This document shows, in pieces, positions 11,704 through 22,330 of a stretch of 64,000 bases of DNA. Source of the DNA: Lichenostomus cassidix. Taxonomy: Eukaryota; Chordata; Aves; Passeriformes; Meliphagidae. The stretch spans positions 372,001 through 436,000 of the forward strand of contig VLJF02000033.1 in the NCBI GenBank assembly GCA_008360975.2, given 5' to 3'. The position numbers were made by a program, and so were the translations under genes. Under the pieces are notes generated by a model that saw only the letters and a program-made list of their open reading frames with translations, did no database searches and was not told the origin of the DNA. The number at the start of each line of letters is the position of its first letter. Position 1 is the first letter of the stretch.

Positions 11704-12796
11704 CTATACTAAATGAGAGAAAATGACCAACCTCCCCTGTGCAGTAATTGCCCAATCCTCTTCATTATATGACCCATCCTGATCTTCAATTAGTTTTCTG
11801 TCGTCTTTATTATAGGTTGGCTTACCTTCTAGGGAGATTTGGCCATCTGGAATTAAAGCCCCTTCAGTTGTCACCTCAACTTTTGTGGCTTCTTTTGCCT
11901 CTCTGTCTGCCAGATCATTTCCTTCTTCCAATTCTGAGCTCTCTTTCTGGTGTGCCTTAATGTGCATGATTGCTAATTTTTCGGGTAGCTGGACTGCTTC
12001 CAACAGCCAGATTATCTCTTGTGCACGTTTAATGTTTTTCCTTGTGAGTTCAACAGTCCCATTTCCTTCCAAATGGTTCCGTGTGCATGTACAACTCCAA
12101 ATGCATACTTTGAGTCTGTATAAATGTTTATCTTTTTCCCTTTTGCTGTTTCCAAAGCACGGGTTAAAGCAATTATTTCAGCTTTCTGGGCAGAAGTGTT
12201 TATTGGTAGGGGTCCAGATTCTGTTACCTTTTTGCTGGTGGTGACTGCATACCCTGCATGTTGCTTTCCACTGATGACATAGCTGCTCCCATCGGTAAAC
12301 CAATTGGTCTCTGCATCATCCAAAGGTGTATCCTTCAGATCTGGACGGCTGGAGTGTGTGGCTTCGATAGTTTCCAGGCAGTCGTGGTGCACCTGCTCCC
12401 CATTGTTTCCACTGAGGAATGAAGCTGGGTTGACATGTTAGTGACCACTATTTCCACATTGTCCTGCTCCACCATGATGAGTTGGTATTTCAGGAACCTC
12501 TGTGGGGAAAGCCAGAGTCCGCCTTTCACTTCCAGCACTGCAGACACTGTGTGGGACACTAGCACAGTCATTTTCTGGCCCAAGGTAAACTTGCATGCCT
12601 CTTGGATGTTTAGCACGACTGCTGCAACAGCTGTGAGGCACCCCAGCCATCCTTTGCCTGCTGCATCTAGTTGCTTAGAGGAATAAGCAACTGCCTGTCG
12701 ATATGGGCCCAGGTCTTGTGCTAGTATTCCCAGGGCAATCCCCTGTTTCTCATGAGAAAACAGAAAAAATGGTTCACTCACATCTGGAAGTCCCAA
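11704..12796 (-). pseudogene. ERV-1 connection and RNase H domains
   Basis: Two overlapping minus-strand frames cover the RT connection (GILAQDLGPYRQAVAYSSKQLD, near 12750) and RNase H: TNWFTDGSSY, AEIIALTRAL, IYTDSKYAFG and LADREAKEA supply the D-E-D-D residues that degrade RNA in RNA-DNA hybrids. The frame shifts near 12340 and again near 12050. Homologous sequence in ERV-4 (29681-28899) shows the two elements are related families. Confidence 0.82.
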
Positions 12797-12969
12797 AGCT
12801 GGGCATTCTTCAGTTGTTTGAAGGCCCTTGTGGCCTCCTTCATCTACTGAAGATCTCTGCTTTCCTTTTTGATGAGCTCATACAAAGGTTTTACAAGGAC
12901 CCCATAACTAAGGATCCAAAGCCTGCACCATCCCGTCATCCCCAGGAAAGTCCATAGCTCCTTTACAGT

Positions 12970-13698
12970 TCAGGGTTTCGGGATTTGGCAAATGGCCTCC
13001 TTCCGGTCTTGTCCCAAAGTTTGCTGCCCAGCACTGATTTCATAGCCCAAATAAATTACTTTTGGTTTTACTACTTGAGCTTTTTTCTTGGACACCCTGT
13101 ACCCTTGGAGCCCCAGGAAATTTAGTAAACTTACTGTCCAAAGTACACAGGCTTCTTCTGTCCCAGTAGCTATTAGGATGTCATCAACGTATTGCAATAG
13201 CTTCCCTTCTTCAGAGGGGGCTTCCCAGGATTCCAGGTGTTTTGCTAGTGTATCCCCGGATAGGGTGGGACTGTTCTTGAATCCTTCAGGCAACACTGTC
13301 CAAGTGAGCTGAGTTTTGCATTCGCTTTTGGGATTTTCCCATTCAAATGCGAATATTTTCTGGCTGGCTTCATGGAGAGGGAGGCAAAAGAAGGCATCTT
13401 TCAAATCTAAAACAGTAAACCAGGTTAGTTCAGGTGTTAGCTCAGTTAGTAGCGTGTAGGGATTTGACACCACAGGATAGAGGTCCTAAGTTATTTTGTT
13501 TACTGCCCTTAAATCTTGTACCACCCAATATGACCCATCAGGTTTGCAGACTGGTAAAATGGGGGTGTTGAAATCAGATTTGCACTCTCTCAATAGCCCT
13601 AGCTGTAAAAAGTTTTCAATCACTGGGCTAGTTCCTTCCTTGTCTTCTTTCTTAAGGGGATATTGTTTAACTCTAACTGGTTGTTTCCCTTCTTTCAA
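12970..13698 (-). pseudogene. ERV-1 reverse transcriptase remnant with YVDD
   Basis: The minus strand encodes the fingers (TPILPVCKPDGSYWVVQDLRAVN), palm (WFTVLDLKDAFFCLPLHEAS) and catalytic loop LLQYVDDILIA, all close to gammaretrovirus-like RTs. One in-frame TAG near 13485 separates the two open segments; otherwise the domain is well preserved. The frame is lost again after the thumb (CQIPKP) near 12970. Confidence 0.88.
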
Positions 13699-13749
13699 CT
13701 TAACTTCTATCAGGGGTGCATTTTTAGCTCTTCCAGGAACGTTTGTTGC

Positions 13750-14613
13750 CTATACCCCAGGGAATACTTGATTCATAATTTCTTCACTAATTTCTCCCTC
13801 AGCCTCTGTGGTTGTTAGCATTGAACTTAATATTTCAACATATTCTTGATCATTTACCTCCAGAGTAATTTCCCCATCTTTGAATGAAATGGTTGCCTGT
13901 AACTGTTCCAACAGTTCTCTGCCCAAAAGGACTTTTGGAGATCTGGGCATGTACAAAAACTTATGAGTACCCCATTGCTTTCCCAGTTTATACTTTAAAG
14001 ATTTGCAAAAATATGATTTTTCAGATTGGCCAGTTGCCCCTTGAACCATAATATAATCATCCCCCACCAGCATTAAAGCTTTATTTAAAACTGAATATGT
14101 TGCCCCCGTGTCCACCAAAAATTCTATTTCTTTTTCTTTTTCCCCTAGCTTCATTATAACCAGTGGATCCGCTAGGGTGGAGTCCTCCGGTCTTCTTCGG
14201 TCTTTTTTCATGTAAGGAACGACCCCTTCTTGACCTCGTCTTCTTTGCTGGTTGTTCTGCTTTCTTTTTGGACACTGATTCTTCCAATGATCAAATTCCT
14301 TACAGTTAGCACACTGATCTTTACCTAACCTATATGGGCCTTGTCTGGGTGGTCCCTGTCTGAGTAGTTCTCGCTCATGTTTTCCCTTTCTTTCTTTCTT
14401 AAAAACAACATTAAGTGTGTTATGTTTCAAAGACCCATGAAGAGGCCATCTAATTCTGTCTTCTAGCTTGTGCAAAGGCCACCACTGAGTTAAAAATCTG
14501 ATGAGAGTTCTTTTATCTTCTATACCTCCGCTCCCTGCAATTTCCTTCCAATGTGCTAAAACACAGCCAAGTGGAGTTGTTTTAGGAACTTCTTTGCTTT
14601 GCCCAGTTCCCAT
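13750..14613 (-). pseudogene. ERV-1 gag-protease fusion with most of matrix and capsid deleted
   Basis: A 287-codon open frame starts MGTGQSKEVPKTTPLGCVLAHW, a myristoylation-type matrix start resembling gammaretroviral Gag. After about 60 residues it runs into a basic stretch and one CCHC knuckle (CANCKEFDHWKNQC), then RK-rich sequence and, with no intervening stop, the protease (FLVDTGATYSVLN). The usual 400-odd residues of matrix, p12 and capsid are missing, and no gag stop codon is present before protease. This is an internally deleted gag that would give a matrix-nucleocapsid-protease protein if expressed. It is the only ERV-1 frame that is open throughout. Confidence 0.8.
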
Positions 14614-16225
14614 CTTATCTGCTTCTTTCTCTTGGTTTTATCTTGTTTCCACACAAACCTCTTTTCACACTGTCTTACTGTCTTTTCCCAATTTTCTTCC
14701 TGCACTGACCAGGTTTCAGGAACTAAATTACTCTTTCCACACACTAAGGCAATAACAACTGCTTCTGACCACTCTGTCACAATGTAAGCGTGTCTATTTC
14801 ATTAAGGTCTCCGGTTTTTATTTTAGCTATTCTATGTTGAGCTTGAATTTCAAAATCCTCACACGCTGGACACCACTATGATCTCAAATGAAAAATGCGA
14901 TACCACTTTTTGTGACATGCAGCACACTCACACAATGCTCAAACCTTAACAGTAATTATTTTTACATTCAGGGCAAAGAAGTATTTTTGGCATCACGCAA
15001 GCATTTCATTTATTTCACTCAAAGTTAAGCTGCTATGAGAGAGAGAAGGAAAGGTCAAGCTAAATTGCTAAGAGGGAAGAAAAAACAGAATTTAAAAAAA
15101 AGCAGCCACTCTTTGTATGCTCCTATTTTTTTTTTCACTAAGTAAATTAACTCAATATTCTTAATATTTTTCTAAAATTGCACCGCAAACAAGGGACTTG
15201 GTGTTTTTGTCCACACAAAACTTTATAATGCTCCAACTTTATTTTCTTTACAACCTGCCCAGTCGTTCTTTGACAGGTTGGTAAAAAATACTGTCTCCTA
15301 ACTCTGCAAGCCTGCAAACCTGACACTGTGTTAAAACCCGCTAATCATATTGTGTCGCAGCTGCTGTAGTACATCCACATAAAGCCAAAGGTCCAGGGGC
15401 TATGCTCCTTTGATATAGCCACCGGGAAAAGACAGAGTCTTCTAGCTGGCTGCAGTATAAAGTTTTCCTTTATTCGCTTGCCACTACAATTTCAATCAAC
15501 TGCATACACTCACCCAAAGCTTTATAACAACTTCAAACAATTACACACAGCATACTCTTACCCTAACACAACAATAAACACTTATTACAACACAATAAAC
15601 ACTTCTTGCAACCGCAACAACAAATTACAATGAAAATTCCAAAAACCCACACTAATAGTGTGTAATAATAAACAAAGATAATAATTCACAACCCTACCCA
15701 AATATTCATTCCAACTTTATTAAACCACTTCCTTCACCTCTTCACCAACCAATTCCTCACTTGCTTCACAAATTCAAACTATTTAATCTGCATCTCATAC
15801 ACACATATACACACAAACAAAACACCGGTGTTAACAACAGTTCAAACTACTTTCTTTTGGGATTCACTCGATCCACCGCCAGGATTGCTAGCGGCTGCCC
15901 TATCTGTCAGCAAATCCCCCCCTGCCAGCTAAGAATGGTAAATCACCTCACTGATTCCTGGTTCCCCTAGCCAGTCGCTTGCAAGCTCATCCCACTCAGG
16001 GACAATGCTGGGCACAGAGACGTCTCTCCATGACTTATCAGCTGCTCTAGCCACGTGTATACGACTTACAGGCTTCCCTATACCCAAAACACTGTTTCTC
16101 CGCCATATCAGATGGTCATCGTTTGCCCCCGCAGTGAGTGGCTGAGGAGCGGAGGTCCTCCAGGAAAATCCCGGGGTGCACCTAGAATGTCAGCCCCTCA
16201 GTCGATCCTGCAGCCAGGCAAATCC
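14614..16225 (-). other. ERV-1 leader and low-complexity AT-rich stretch
   Basis: About 1.6 kb between the 5' LTR and gag, longer than a usual leader. Minus-strand segment 14780-14556 is open (MTEWSEAVVIALVCGKSN...) and overlaps the gag start in another frame; similar leader-region frames occur in gamma-like ERVs. At 15440-15720 the sequence is CA/AT-rich (ACAACACAATAAACACTT), and TATAAAGTTTTCCTTTATTCG near 15460 resembles the inverted polyadenylation end of another LTR. No coding sequence was recognised at 14860-16225. Confidence 0.45.
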
Positions 16226-16243
16226 TGTCCACCTGGGGTGCCA
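16226..16243 (-). promoter_or_regulatory. ERV-1 putative primer-binding site
   Basis: On the minus strand TGGCACCCCAGGTGGACA begins 2 nt after the LTR terminus. The leading TGG pairs with a tRNA CCA tail, so the position and start fit a primer-binding site. I could not assign the tRNA. Confidence 0.5.
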
Positions 16244-16245
16244 AA

Positions 16246-16875
16246 TGAAGCACGGAATTGACTCCACAACTCAGATAGTTATGAAGTAGGTATGTGTTTA
16301 TTCCAGCTGGGGTGCATGGAGGGTAGCCCCTCCAAAGGCATGCACACCCTCAGCAGCACTTCACTAGGTTTGTATTTGGTTAAAGGTTACATATGCATAA
16401 AGTTACACAATGCCCTATACATATTCATTACCTATCCCTGCTTCGTATCATAATGAGTTCAAAGTTCATTTAAATATGCTGGCGCAGGCGCAGTGTCACA
16501 GATTAATTGAGTCGGTGGTCGTGGGAGAAAGTAAACCAGAGTATTCCTTGAGGTGAACTCTTCACCTTGTCTCCTTGCGCATGCTCTCTTGGTTCTTAGT
16601 CCAAATCCAAACCTTAGAACTAACTTTTACCAGTTCTGGGGTCCGAGAGCAAGATGTTCGGTCACACTCAGTAGTTTTTTTAATTATTTGGCTTTCTTCT
16701 GTATATCTTCCCTGTTACTAGCTTGGCCCAAATCATTAAGCAATGATTCATTGTCTTCAGCAAGCAGTTCTTAGTAAATCGTTATCCAAACTCTGGGCTT
16801 CTAAATCAGTTTAAAAAAATTATTATCCAGCTTCTAGTTCCCCTAAATTAGTAAATTCTAGCCCCCCCCAAATCA
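16246..16875 (-). repeat. ERV-1 5' LTR
   Basis: This 630-bp copy of the 615-1263 LTR starts TGAAGCACGG and ends CAAATCA. It is the 5' LTR because the putative primer-binding site lies at its low-coordinate side. Its outer flank CCTT does not match the CTAT at the other end. Confidence 0.82.
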
Positions 16876-17100
16876 CCTTTACTGATGCCTTAACAATTTA
16901 ACAGAGGGATAACACTTACCAACATTTAACCTTATACCTTAATTTAACAATTCAACAGAGAAATTAACATTTAACCTGACTTACGACTTTGTAGTCCAAC
17001 TTTGCAACTTAACAGAGGAACAACACTTAGCAGCATTTAACTTGGCTTATAACTCTAACTTAACCTCACTTACAGGCCTGACTTAGATATCTGAGGCACT
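16876..17100. repeat. Diverged AT-rich tandem repeat
   Basis: Three or more imperfect units of roughly 60 bp share TTTAACAGAGG and ACACTTA(C/G)CA(A/G)CATTTAAC (near 16895-16945, 16955-17000 and 17010-17060). The first begins TGATGCCTTAA, the same 11 bases as the start of the ERV-4 LTR, so this may derive from a related LTR. No gene is seen. Confidence 0.5.
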
Positions 17101-18579
17101 TTAACACCTCAGAGCAGAATTTCTGCCACATTTGCCAAAACACAGGCACAGTGTTTGCACACAGAAAGAGTCAGTGCCAGGGACCTGTCAGGAATTCCCC
17201 TTGAGTACAGCGAAATGCTCACTCTGGATCCTTTTCCATCTCCCCAGAGAGGGAAGGGTTGATGTTGCAGAGCAGAAAGGCCTTGCAAAGTGAGGGCCTT
17301 GCTGCCCTTGTAAAATCCTTGCTCACTTCTGTTACTTTGGCAAACTAGAAAAGCATTCTGGGAATGACTCAGCCAAGCTGGAGGTGAAAAACAAGTTACA
17401 TAATTGTAAAACAATTATTAGTACCACTAAGTGCTCTCACCATGGGGCTCGTGGGTGGTTATACCTGATGCCAGTTCCTATCACGGTCTATAGCAGTTGG
17501 TTAAACACATCTGTTATGCCTCACAAGTATGTAAACTCATAACAAATGAACGGTTTAAGAACCCTGGATTTTTACAATAAAGGGGTCTTTGCCATACCAT
17601 CATAGAGATCGTGTGTTTAACGCCGCAGGCTGAGCCTCGAGGAGTGGGAGGTCCCTCGTTTTTTGGGGATCCCCCAAGTTCAGCAAACGGGAGATTTCCC
17701 AGCTTGGAGAGGCCTCACTCAGAGGGAGGAGCTGCTCCTCATTTTGGGGCTCATTTTGGATTGCTGTTTATAGGGCCACAGAGAGATGGGCTTTAGTCAT
17801 GTACAGGAAACCATGCTATGAAAAGACAACATCCATAAAGGAGACAGAGGAGTCCTGTGATTTTATTAGAATAAAGGCAGAGAATCCAATGAGGCACACG
17901 CCTGCGGGGTTTTCTTTATCGAGGTTTTGGGGGGTGCAGCCCCCTTTTATCCCAAACTCCCATCCATGTGTTGCCCTGTTCCTTCCTCCATTGGCTGACG
18001 TCCTAGGAAGGTACAGCCTTCCCGAACTGCCTACCACATATTTCCCCCTTGAACTTGTTGTTTTATCCCAAAGTTCAGAAACTCAGGCTTGTGCAGACCC
18101 GTTTGGTGTTTCAGGATTTTTCTGTTTCTGGGCCCTGAGCAGATGTCATGTGGCAATTCCTGGCATTTAGCCAGAGTCAAACTGTGACATATTCAAACCT
18201 GCAGCTTGAAGCTGATCCAGTTAACACCCATCCCCTCTGCCATGGAATTATAAAGACATCAGCACACATCTTCCCTATCAGAACAATGCTTCACCTAGCC
18301 ACAGTTTGGGTCTCAGCTTGCTTAGAAAGTGTGAGCGCAGGGATGCTGTGGCATTTCGCAGGGAAAAAACGTGTATTAAACCTTATAATTTATGCTTGGA
18401 TTTTGTATCTTCGAGGTCTTTCCTAACCTAAACGCTTTTGATTCTTCTGCTGGTTTTTCTCCACAGGGAAACACAAACCATTTTCTTTTCATAAGGAAAA
18501 GAGGAGCTCGTTGGACCCGTGCCTGAGATGCAGCGATGTTTACCATCAGCTCAGAGGAGCTAACAGGGGCGAGGAATTA
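17101..18579. other. Intergenic, no gene recognised; possible LTR remnants
   Basis: No conserved protein was recognised on either strand. Two retroviral-looking spots occur: TGGGGCTCGTGGG near 17442, partly like a Pro-type primer-binding site, and AATAAAGGGGTCTTTG near 17576 with GAATAAAGGCAG near 17870, which resemble LTR polyadenylation regions. Phrases near 17830-18010 (GGAGACAGAGGAGTC, CCTAGGAAGGTACAG) recur near 19220-19380. Confidence 0.35.
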
Positions 18580-19230
18580 TTTTAATTGGGCAGCGCGGGG
18601 CGCACAAAACGATGTGGAACTTTTTTTACCAGCTGCGGGACACGGAAGACACTGCCTCGCCCCCATTGGCTGGTCCGCTTGTCACTCTTCGTGATCGCGG
18701 CGCTGATTGGTCAGAGCGGGGCTGAGGGACGGTCCCGCCCCGCCCCACCTCATTCGAGCATTCGCAGGTCCAGCAGTGCCTCCGGATCCTCGGGAGCTGC
18801 AGCAGTGAGCGGAGCGGAGCGGAGCGGCTGCAGTGAGCGGAGCGGAGCCCGGGGAGGCGGCGGCGGAGCTCGGAGAGGCTGTCCCAGCGCAGGTGGGAGC
18901 CGCGCTGGCTTGTGCCGGGGCTCGGGGCTCGCTGCGGGCGGATGGAGGGGATGGAGGGGGCGGCAGGGGGGCTGTGGCGGCTTCGTTCTCCCGTGTCCCT
19001 CCTTCCCTCCCTCCGTGGCTGTGGCGCCGTGTTGCCGCTGGCCTGAGGCCGCTGAGGGAGCGGCTGCCCGCGGTCTCCTTGCCGCTGCTGCCTCGGCAGG
19101 AGGCGGTGCCGGAGCAGCGCTGGCTCGTCCCGCTTGCTGTGGGTAGCGCAGAGGTGGCTGCGCTGTCAGCGGCAGTGTGCGGGAAAATTCGCGTGGCCAG
19201 AGGTTTGTGTGCCCGCAGGAGACAGAGGAG
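18580..19230 (+). promoter_or_regulatory. CpG-island promoter copy A
   Basis: GC- and CpG-rich sequence with two inverted CCAAT boxes (CATTGGCTGG near 18664 and CTGATTGGTC at 18703) and a GC box (CCCGCCCCGCCCC). GAGCGGAGCGGAGCG repeats and a GCGCAG/GTGGGA splice-donor-like point near 18890 follow. It is repeated at 41200-41910 and, inverted, at 58570-59060. The open frames crossing it differ between copies and look like products of composition, so I read it as a promoter with a non-coding first exon, possibly of the downstream ZNF gene. Direction is inferred. Confidence 0.6.
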
Positions 19231-19739
19231 TCGTATAAAAGTGACTTTATTGATGACCACAGGGAGAGGCCGTGGGACATTTTCCATGGGTTCTGTAAAA
19301 CGCAGCCTCCTTTTTATCCTAGTTTCCCGGCCGCATCTCCCTGTCTCTTTGCCGTCTGGCTGAGGTACTTGGAAGGTACAGACTTCGCGATGCACCCACT
19401 GCCTGTGTCCCTTAATATGCACCCCGTAGTTTGTGTAACATTCAGTATTCGTGGCTCTGGGAAATGTTTGTTCTGCTTCTGGGAGTTCAGGAATGGAGCA
19501 GGACCTTGGCTGAGGAGCAGTTGGTGTCAATTAGTAACATTTTCTGAAAGTTGTTTTCTCCCTTTACTTTCTTATCTCCAAGTCCCTGGTCCTATCTCCA
19601 AGGAGATTCACCCCATCTGTGTGTAAAGACATATTAATCTTATTCCATTCGCTCACTCCTGTTATTTTTTTCTCAATAATTGTCTTTACAAAGTTTTAGT
19701 TACTATTGACCTAATCTCTCCTTCCTGAGCCTTCTTTGG

Positions 19740-20045
19740 TTTTGGGATTATTCTCAGTGCCCTCATTCTCTGTCCTTTTGTAGCCATGTCAGGATCAGCA
19801 GGCCTGGCTGCCACCTGCATCCCTTTGACCAGCTGCCGAATGAGCTGCACTCAGCAAGGTGTGGTGCATGGTAAAAAGATGAGAGTTGCTGTAGCACATA
19901 AGAGGAGAAACAGCATTGGTTTAACCCATGGTCTGCCAGAGAACCACGGAAATGTGGATTGTTCAGCAAGGAGGTCAGGAGCTGGAGCTGTCTGGTTGTT
20001 TCTTATTTCCAAGACAGCTTGTAATCTAATGATGCGTTTCAAATT
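19740..20045 (-). pseudogene. Retroviral env TM-anchor fragment (ERV-3?)
   Basis: On the minus strand an open segment reads FPWFSGRPWVKPMLFLLLC and continues through a hydrophobic anchor (ATATLIFLPC) to a basic tail (VQLIRQLVKGMQV). The tryptophan-containing pre-anchor, the anchor, and cysteines at its end match the C-terminal part of gammaretrovirus-like TM subunits. Upstream env is not recognisable. It is absent from the paralogous arm near 58250, so it is an insertion, perhaps the 3' end of ERV-3. Confidence 0.55.
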
Positions 20046-21227
20046 CTAAATGGGTTCTGGCACCTGATAAGAATTCGTTAAGGTTCCCAGGGGCTGGTCC
20101 ATGGTGTTGTAGGATTTGTTCTGGTGGCTATTCATCTTTTTCTCATTTTTGAGGTGCTCTGTCTGGCCATGGATGCTTTAGTTGACTGTTTCCTGCTTTT
20201 CTCTAATTAAATCATCATATTCTTGGATTCCCAACTGATTTCCCTGAACTTGTGGTAGCAAAAAACCCTGGTGGCCTATGACACTCTATAAAGCACCCAG
20301 AATGGTAGCATATGTTAGAGTGGTGAGAGGGCTGATTCCCTCCCACTTTTTTTAGTGATGTTTTCCCAGCGTTCTCCATTTGCTGTTTTCCTTTCCAGCT
20401 TAACCAATTTGTGCTGCAGAGTCAATTCTCCTCACTCTGGGTTCTGCCTTGAGCTGTGCAAATTCCGTCTGTGCAAGCAGGCGGAGTTTGGTCTGAGGGA
20501 CAGAGGGAATTGGCCCAATTGCTCCCCCAGGCCAGAAGGCCCTGCTCCATTGTCCAGCCTTTGCCCCAGCAGTGTTCATTTGCATTTCTAAAGCTCCTTC
20601 CTCTGGTAGCTGCCTGGAACAGAAGCTTCTCTGCCAGGGCAGCCATCGGGTGACTCACATGTGCTGCTTTTTCTCTTTAACTATATTGTATTAGCTGTTG
20701 ATGAGTTAAAGGGTCACCTTTAAACTTCTTTAAACCTCTTCTAGTTTTGCAAGTTGCAACCTAAAGGATAATGTGGTAAGACCCATACCAGAATTTTGCC
20801 ATCACTGACAGCCACGCACACATCTAGACAAAAAAATTCCAAAGTTATGAAGTTTTTTGCTACTTCCTCTCCTAAGACTAAAAATTAATTCTCACACCCC
20901 TGGTCCAAACCTAACTGACAATATAAAAGTAGAATTATTAGGAAAAAACATTCTAATGGTGCGATCTAATCACAGCCAGCCCAGTGTGTGAGTCTGATTT
21001 AGACCCAGAGTCTGATTCTCACGGTGTCTTCTGCACCACCCATGGTGAGTGCAGGCACAGAAAGCACTGAACCTCCAGCAGTGCCAGCAAGGATTGGCCC
21101 CCAGTGCCTGAAGATGCCAAAGGAGGGGTGCCCACACAGACTATTTCAGCAGGGGATGTGTGGGCAGGCCCAGGGACTTCCCCCGATGTGGAGCCCTGGC
21201 TGCTGCTCAGGCCCCTTGTGTGCAGGG

Positions 21228-22330
21228 TCAGTCGCAGCCTCCCATCCTCCTCCTGCAGCTGGAAGTGCAAATCTGTGGGGCTTCAGAGACCTTGAGCCGA
21301 GGGTGAGGGGTCCCCCCATGCTGAGCTGTGCTGGCAGCTGTTTCTGTGCTCAGTGACACTTGGAATGGGCCATGGCACTTGGCCACCAGTGGTGCTTCTC
21401 TGCACTCCTTATCCAGGCCCCAATGTCCTGGTTGGATGTTGTGAAGAGCAAAGTCCAAAGGCAGGGTCAGTGCCAGCCGAGCTTCCTGTGGAAGAGATTT
21501 CACAAGAGACAGGATTCTGGCCTCAGACTGCTTTAAATATACATCACTTATTTCTCCCCACACATTAGGTGGAGAATTACCAGGGCAAGGAATTCCAAAC
21601 TCCAGTTCCAAGGGAGATAATAAAATATCCACCCTGGGTCTGGCTCTTCTTTTTGACAAAGCCAATGGCAAAAGCTGTAGCCATGGCATCTTAGTTTCAA
21701 TCACTGATGCCTTAGGATTTTAGCTTCTACATTTTTCATGTATCTGTAATCCTGTAATTCTTTAATGTATAACTCTAGACTCGATACAGGGTGCTAAGCT
21801 ACTGTTGTCTTATTTTTAGACAAAACAATTCCTCTCTAGGCCTGAAACTCAAGGACACCTTACTGTCTGAAGCCCCAGGCTATGGAAACAACAGTGAATT
21901 GGTGGGGAGCAAACTTGATGTAATAGACTTCATTAGCTGCACCTGTAATTGGAGGATTAACCCCTGAAATGCAAATGGAAAAACTTATAAAGTATGAAAA
22001 ACTCGTGACCCATTGTCCATTTTGTGAGTAGCCCCTGGGTGGGCTATGACTGCCCTAAATGTACCTGAAGGCCCTTCAATAAATATAACTGCTTTTTATT
22101 CTCTTAATTTTGTCTAGCTTCTGTTTTAGGTAAGCCTGTCTAGGCATCATCACTAGCTTCAAAAGGTGTTTCTTTATTTCCCCATTCATTCTTTCTACCC
22201 AGCCTGAACTCTGGGGGTGCCAGGGGTTATGGAGGTCCCATTGTATTCCTAAAGCAGCCATAACCCCCTGAAGGATCTTTCCTGTAAGATGAGTTCCCCT
22301 GTCTGAGTCTATTGCTTCCACAATGCCATA
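21228..22330 (-). pseudogene. ERV-3 integrase fossil
   Basis: Minus-strand fragments match an integrase core (22321-22076: SDRGTHLTGKILQ, then HPWHPQSSGWVERMNGEIKKHLL) and C-terminal domain (21704-21228: LPLALSKRRARPR, HNIQPGHWGLDK, HGPFQVSLSTETA). The second catalytic Asp and the Glu remain; the core start is lost. A region without homology (21725-22075) interrupts it. It belongs to an old gamma-like element, more decayed than ERV-1. Confidence 0.75.

Larger units (their letters stand above)
615..16875 (-). mobile_element. ERV-1: gamma-like (class I) provirus with env, carrying nested ERV-2
   Basis: Two related LTRs (615-1263 and 16246-16875) bracket minus-strand gag/protease, RT, RNase H, integrase and env remnants in standard retroviral order. 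A primer-binding-site position follows the 5' LTR and a polypurine tract precedes the 3' LTR. The MA start, the single zinc knuckle and the integrase C-terminus resemble gammaretrovirus-related families. ERV-2 (3569-10692) was inserted 10 bp upstream of the env ATG. No target duplication matches: the left flank is CTAT and the right flank CCTT. This suggests recombination or rearrangement after integration. The copy is defective, with stops in RT and env and a large gag deletion. Confidence 0.85.
18580..20680 (+). repeat. Left arm of inverted duplication (CpG-island block)
   Basis: This block is the reverse complement of 57670-59060. Recognisable landmarks include the CpG island, the stretch around TGTGTAACATTCAGTATTCG (19433; inverted near 58375), TTCCCAACTGATTTCCCTGAACTTG (near 20228; inverted near 58100) and a 270-bp segment 20395-20665 that matches 57680-57945 inverted. 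About 450 bp at 19600-20045 has no partner in the other arm and contains retroviral env-like sequence. Confidence 0.85.

Noticed and set aside
17442..17460. TGGGGCTCGTGGG as a Pro-type primer-binding site of another provirus
   Set aside because: Several mismatches to the Pro site, and no LTR with clear ends precedes it.
18669..18710. Possible fifth X-Y module ending in CTGATTGG at 18703
   Set aside because: The Y box is perfect, but the 21 nt at the required distance do not match X1-X2, so I treat it as an ordinary CCAAT box of the CpG island.
18586..19530. CpG-island open frames as coding exons (also 41229-41911 and 58530-59240)
   Set aside because: The reading frames are not conserved between the three island copies, and the translations are Arg/Ala/Pro-rich with no domain.
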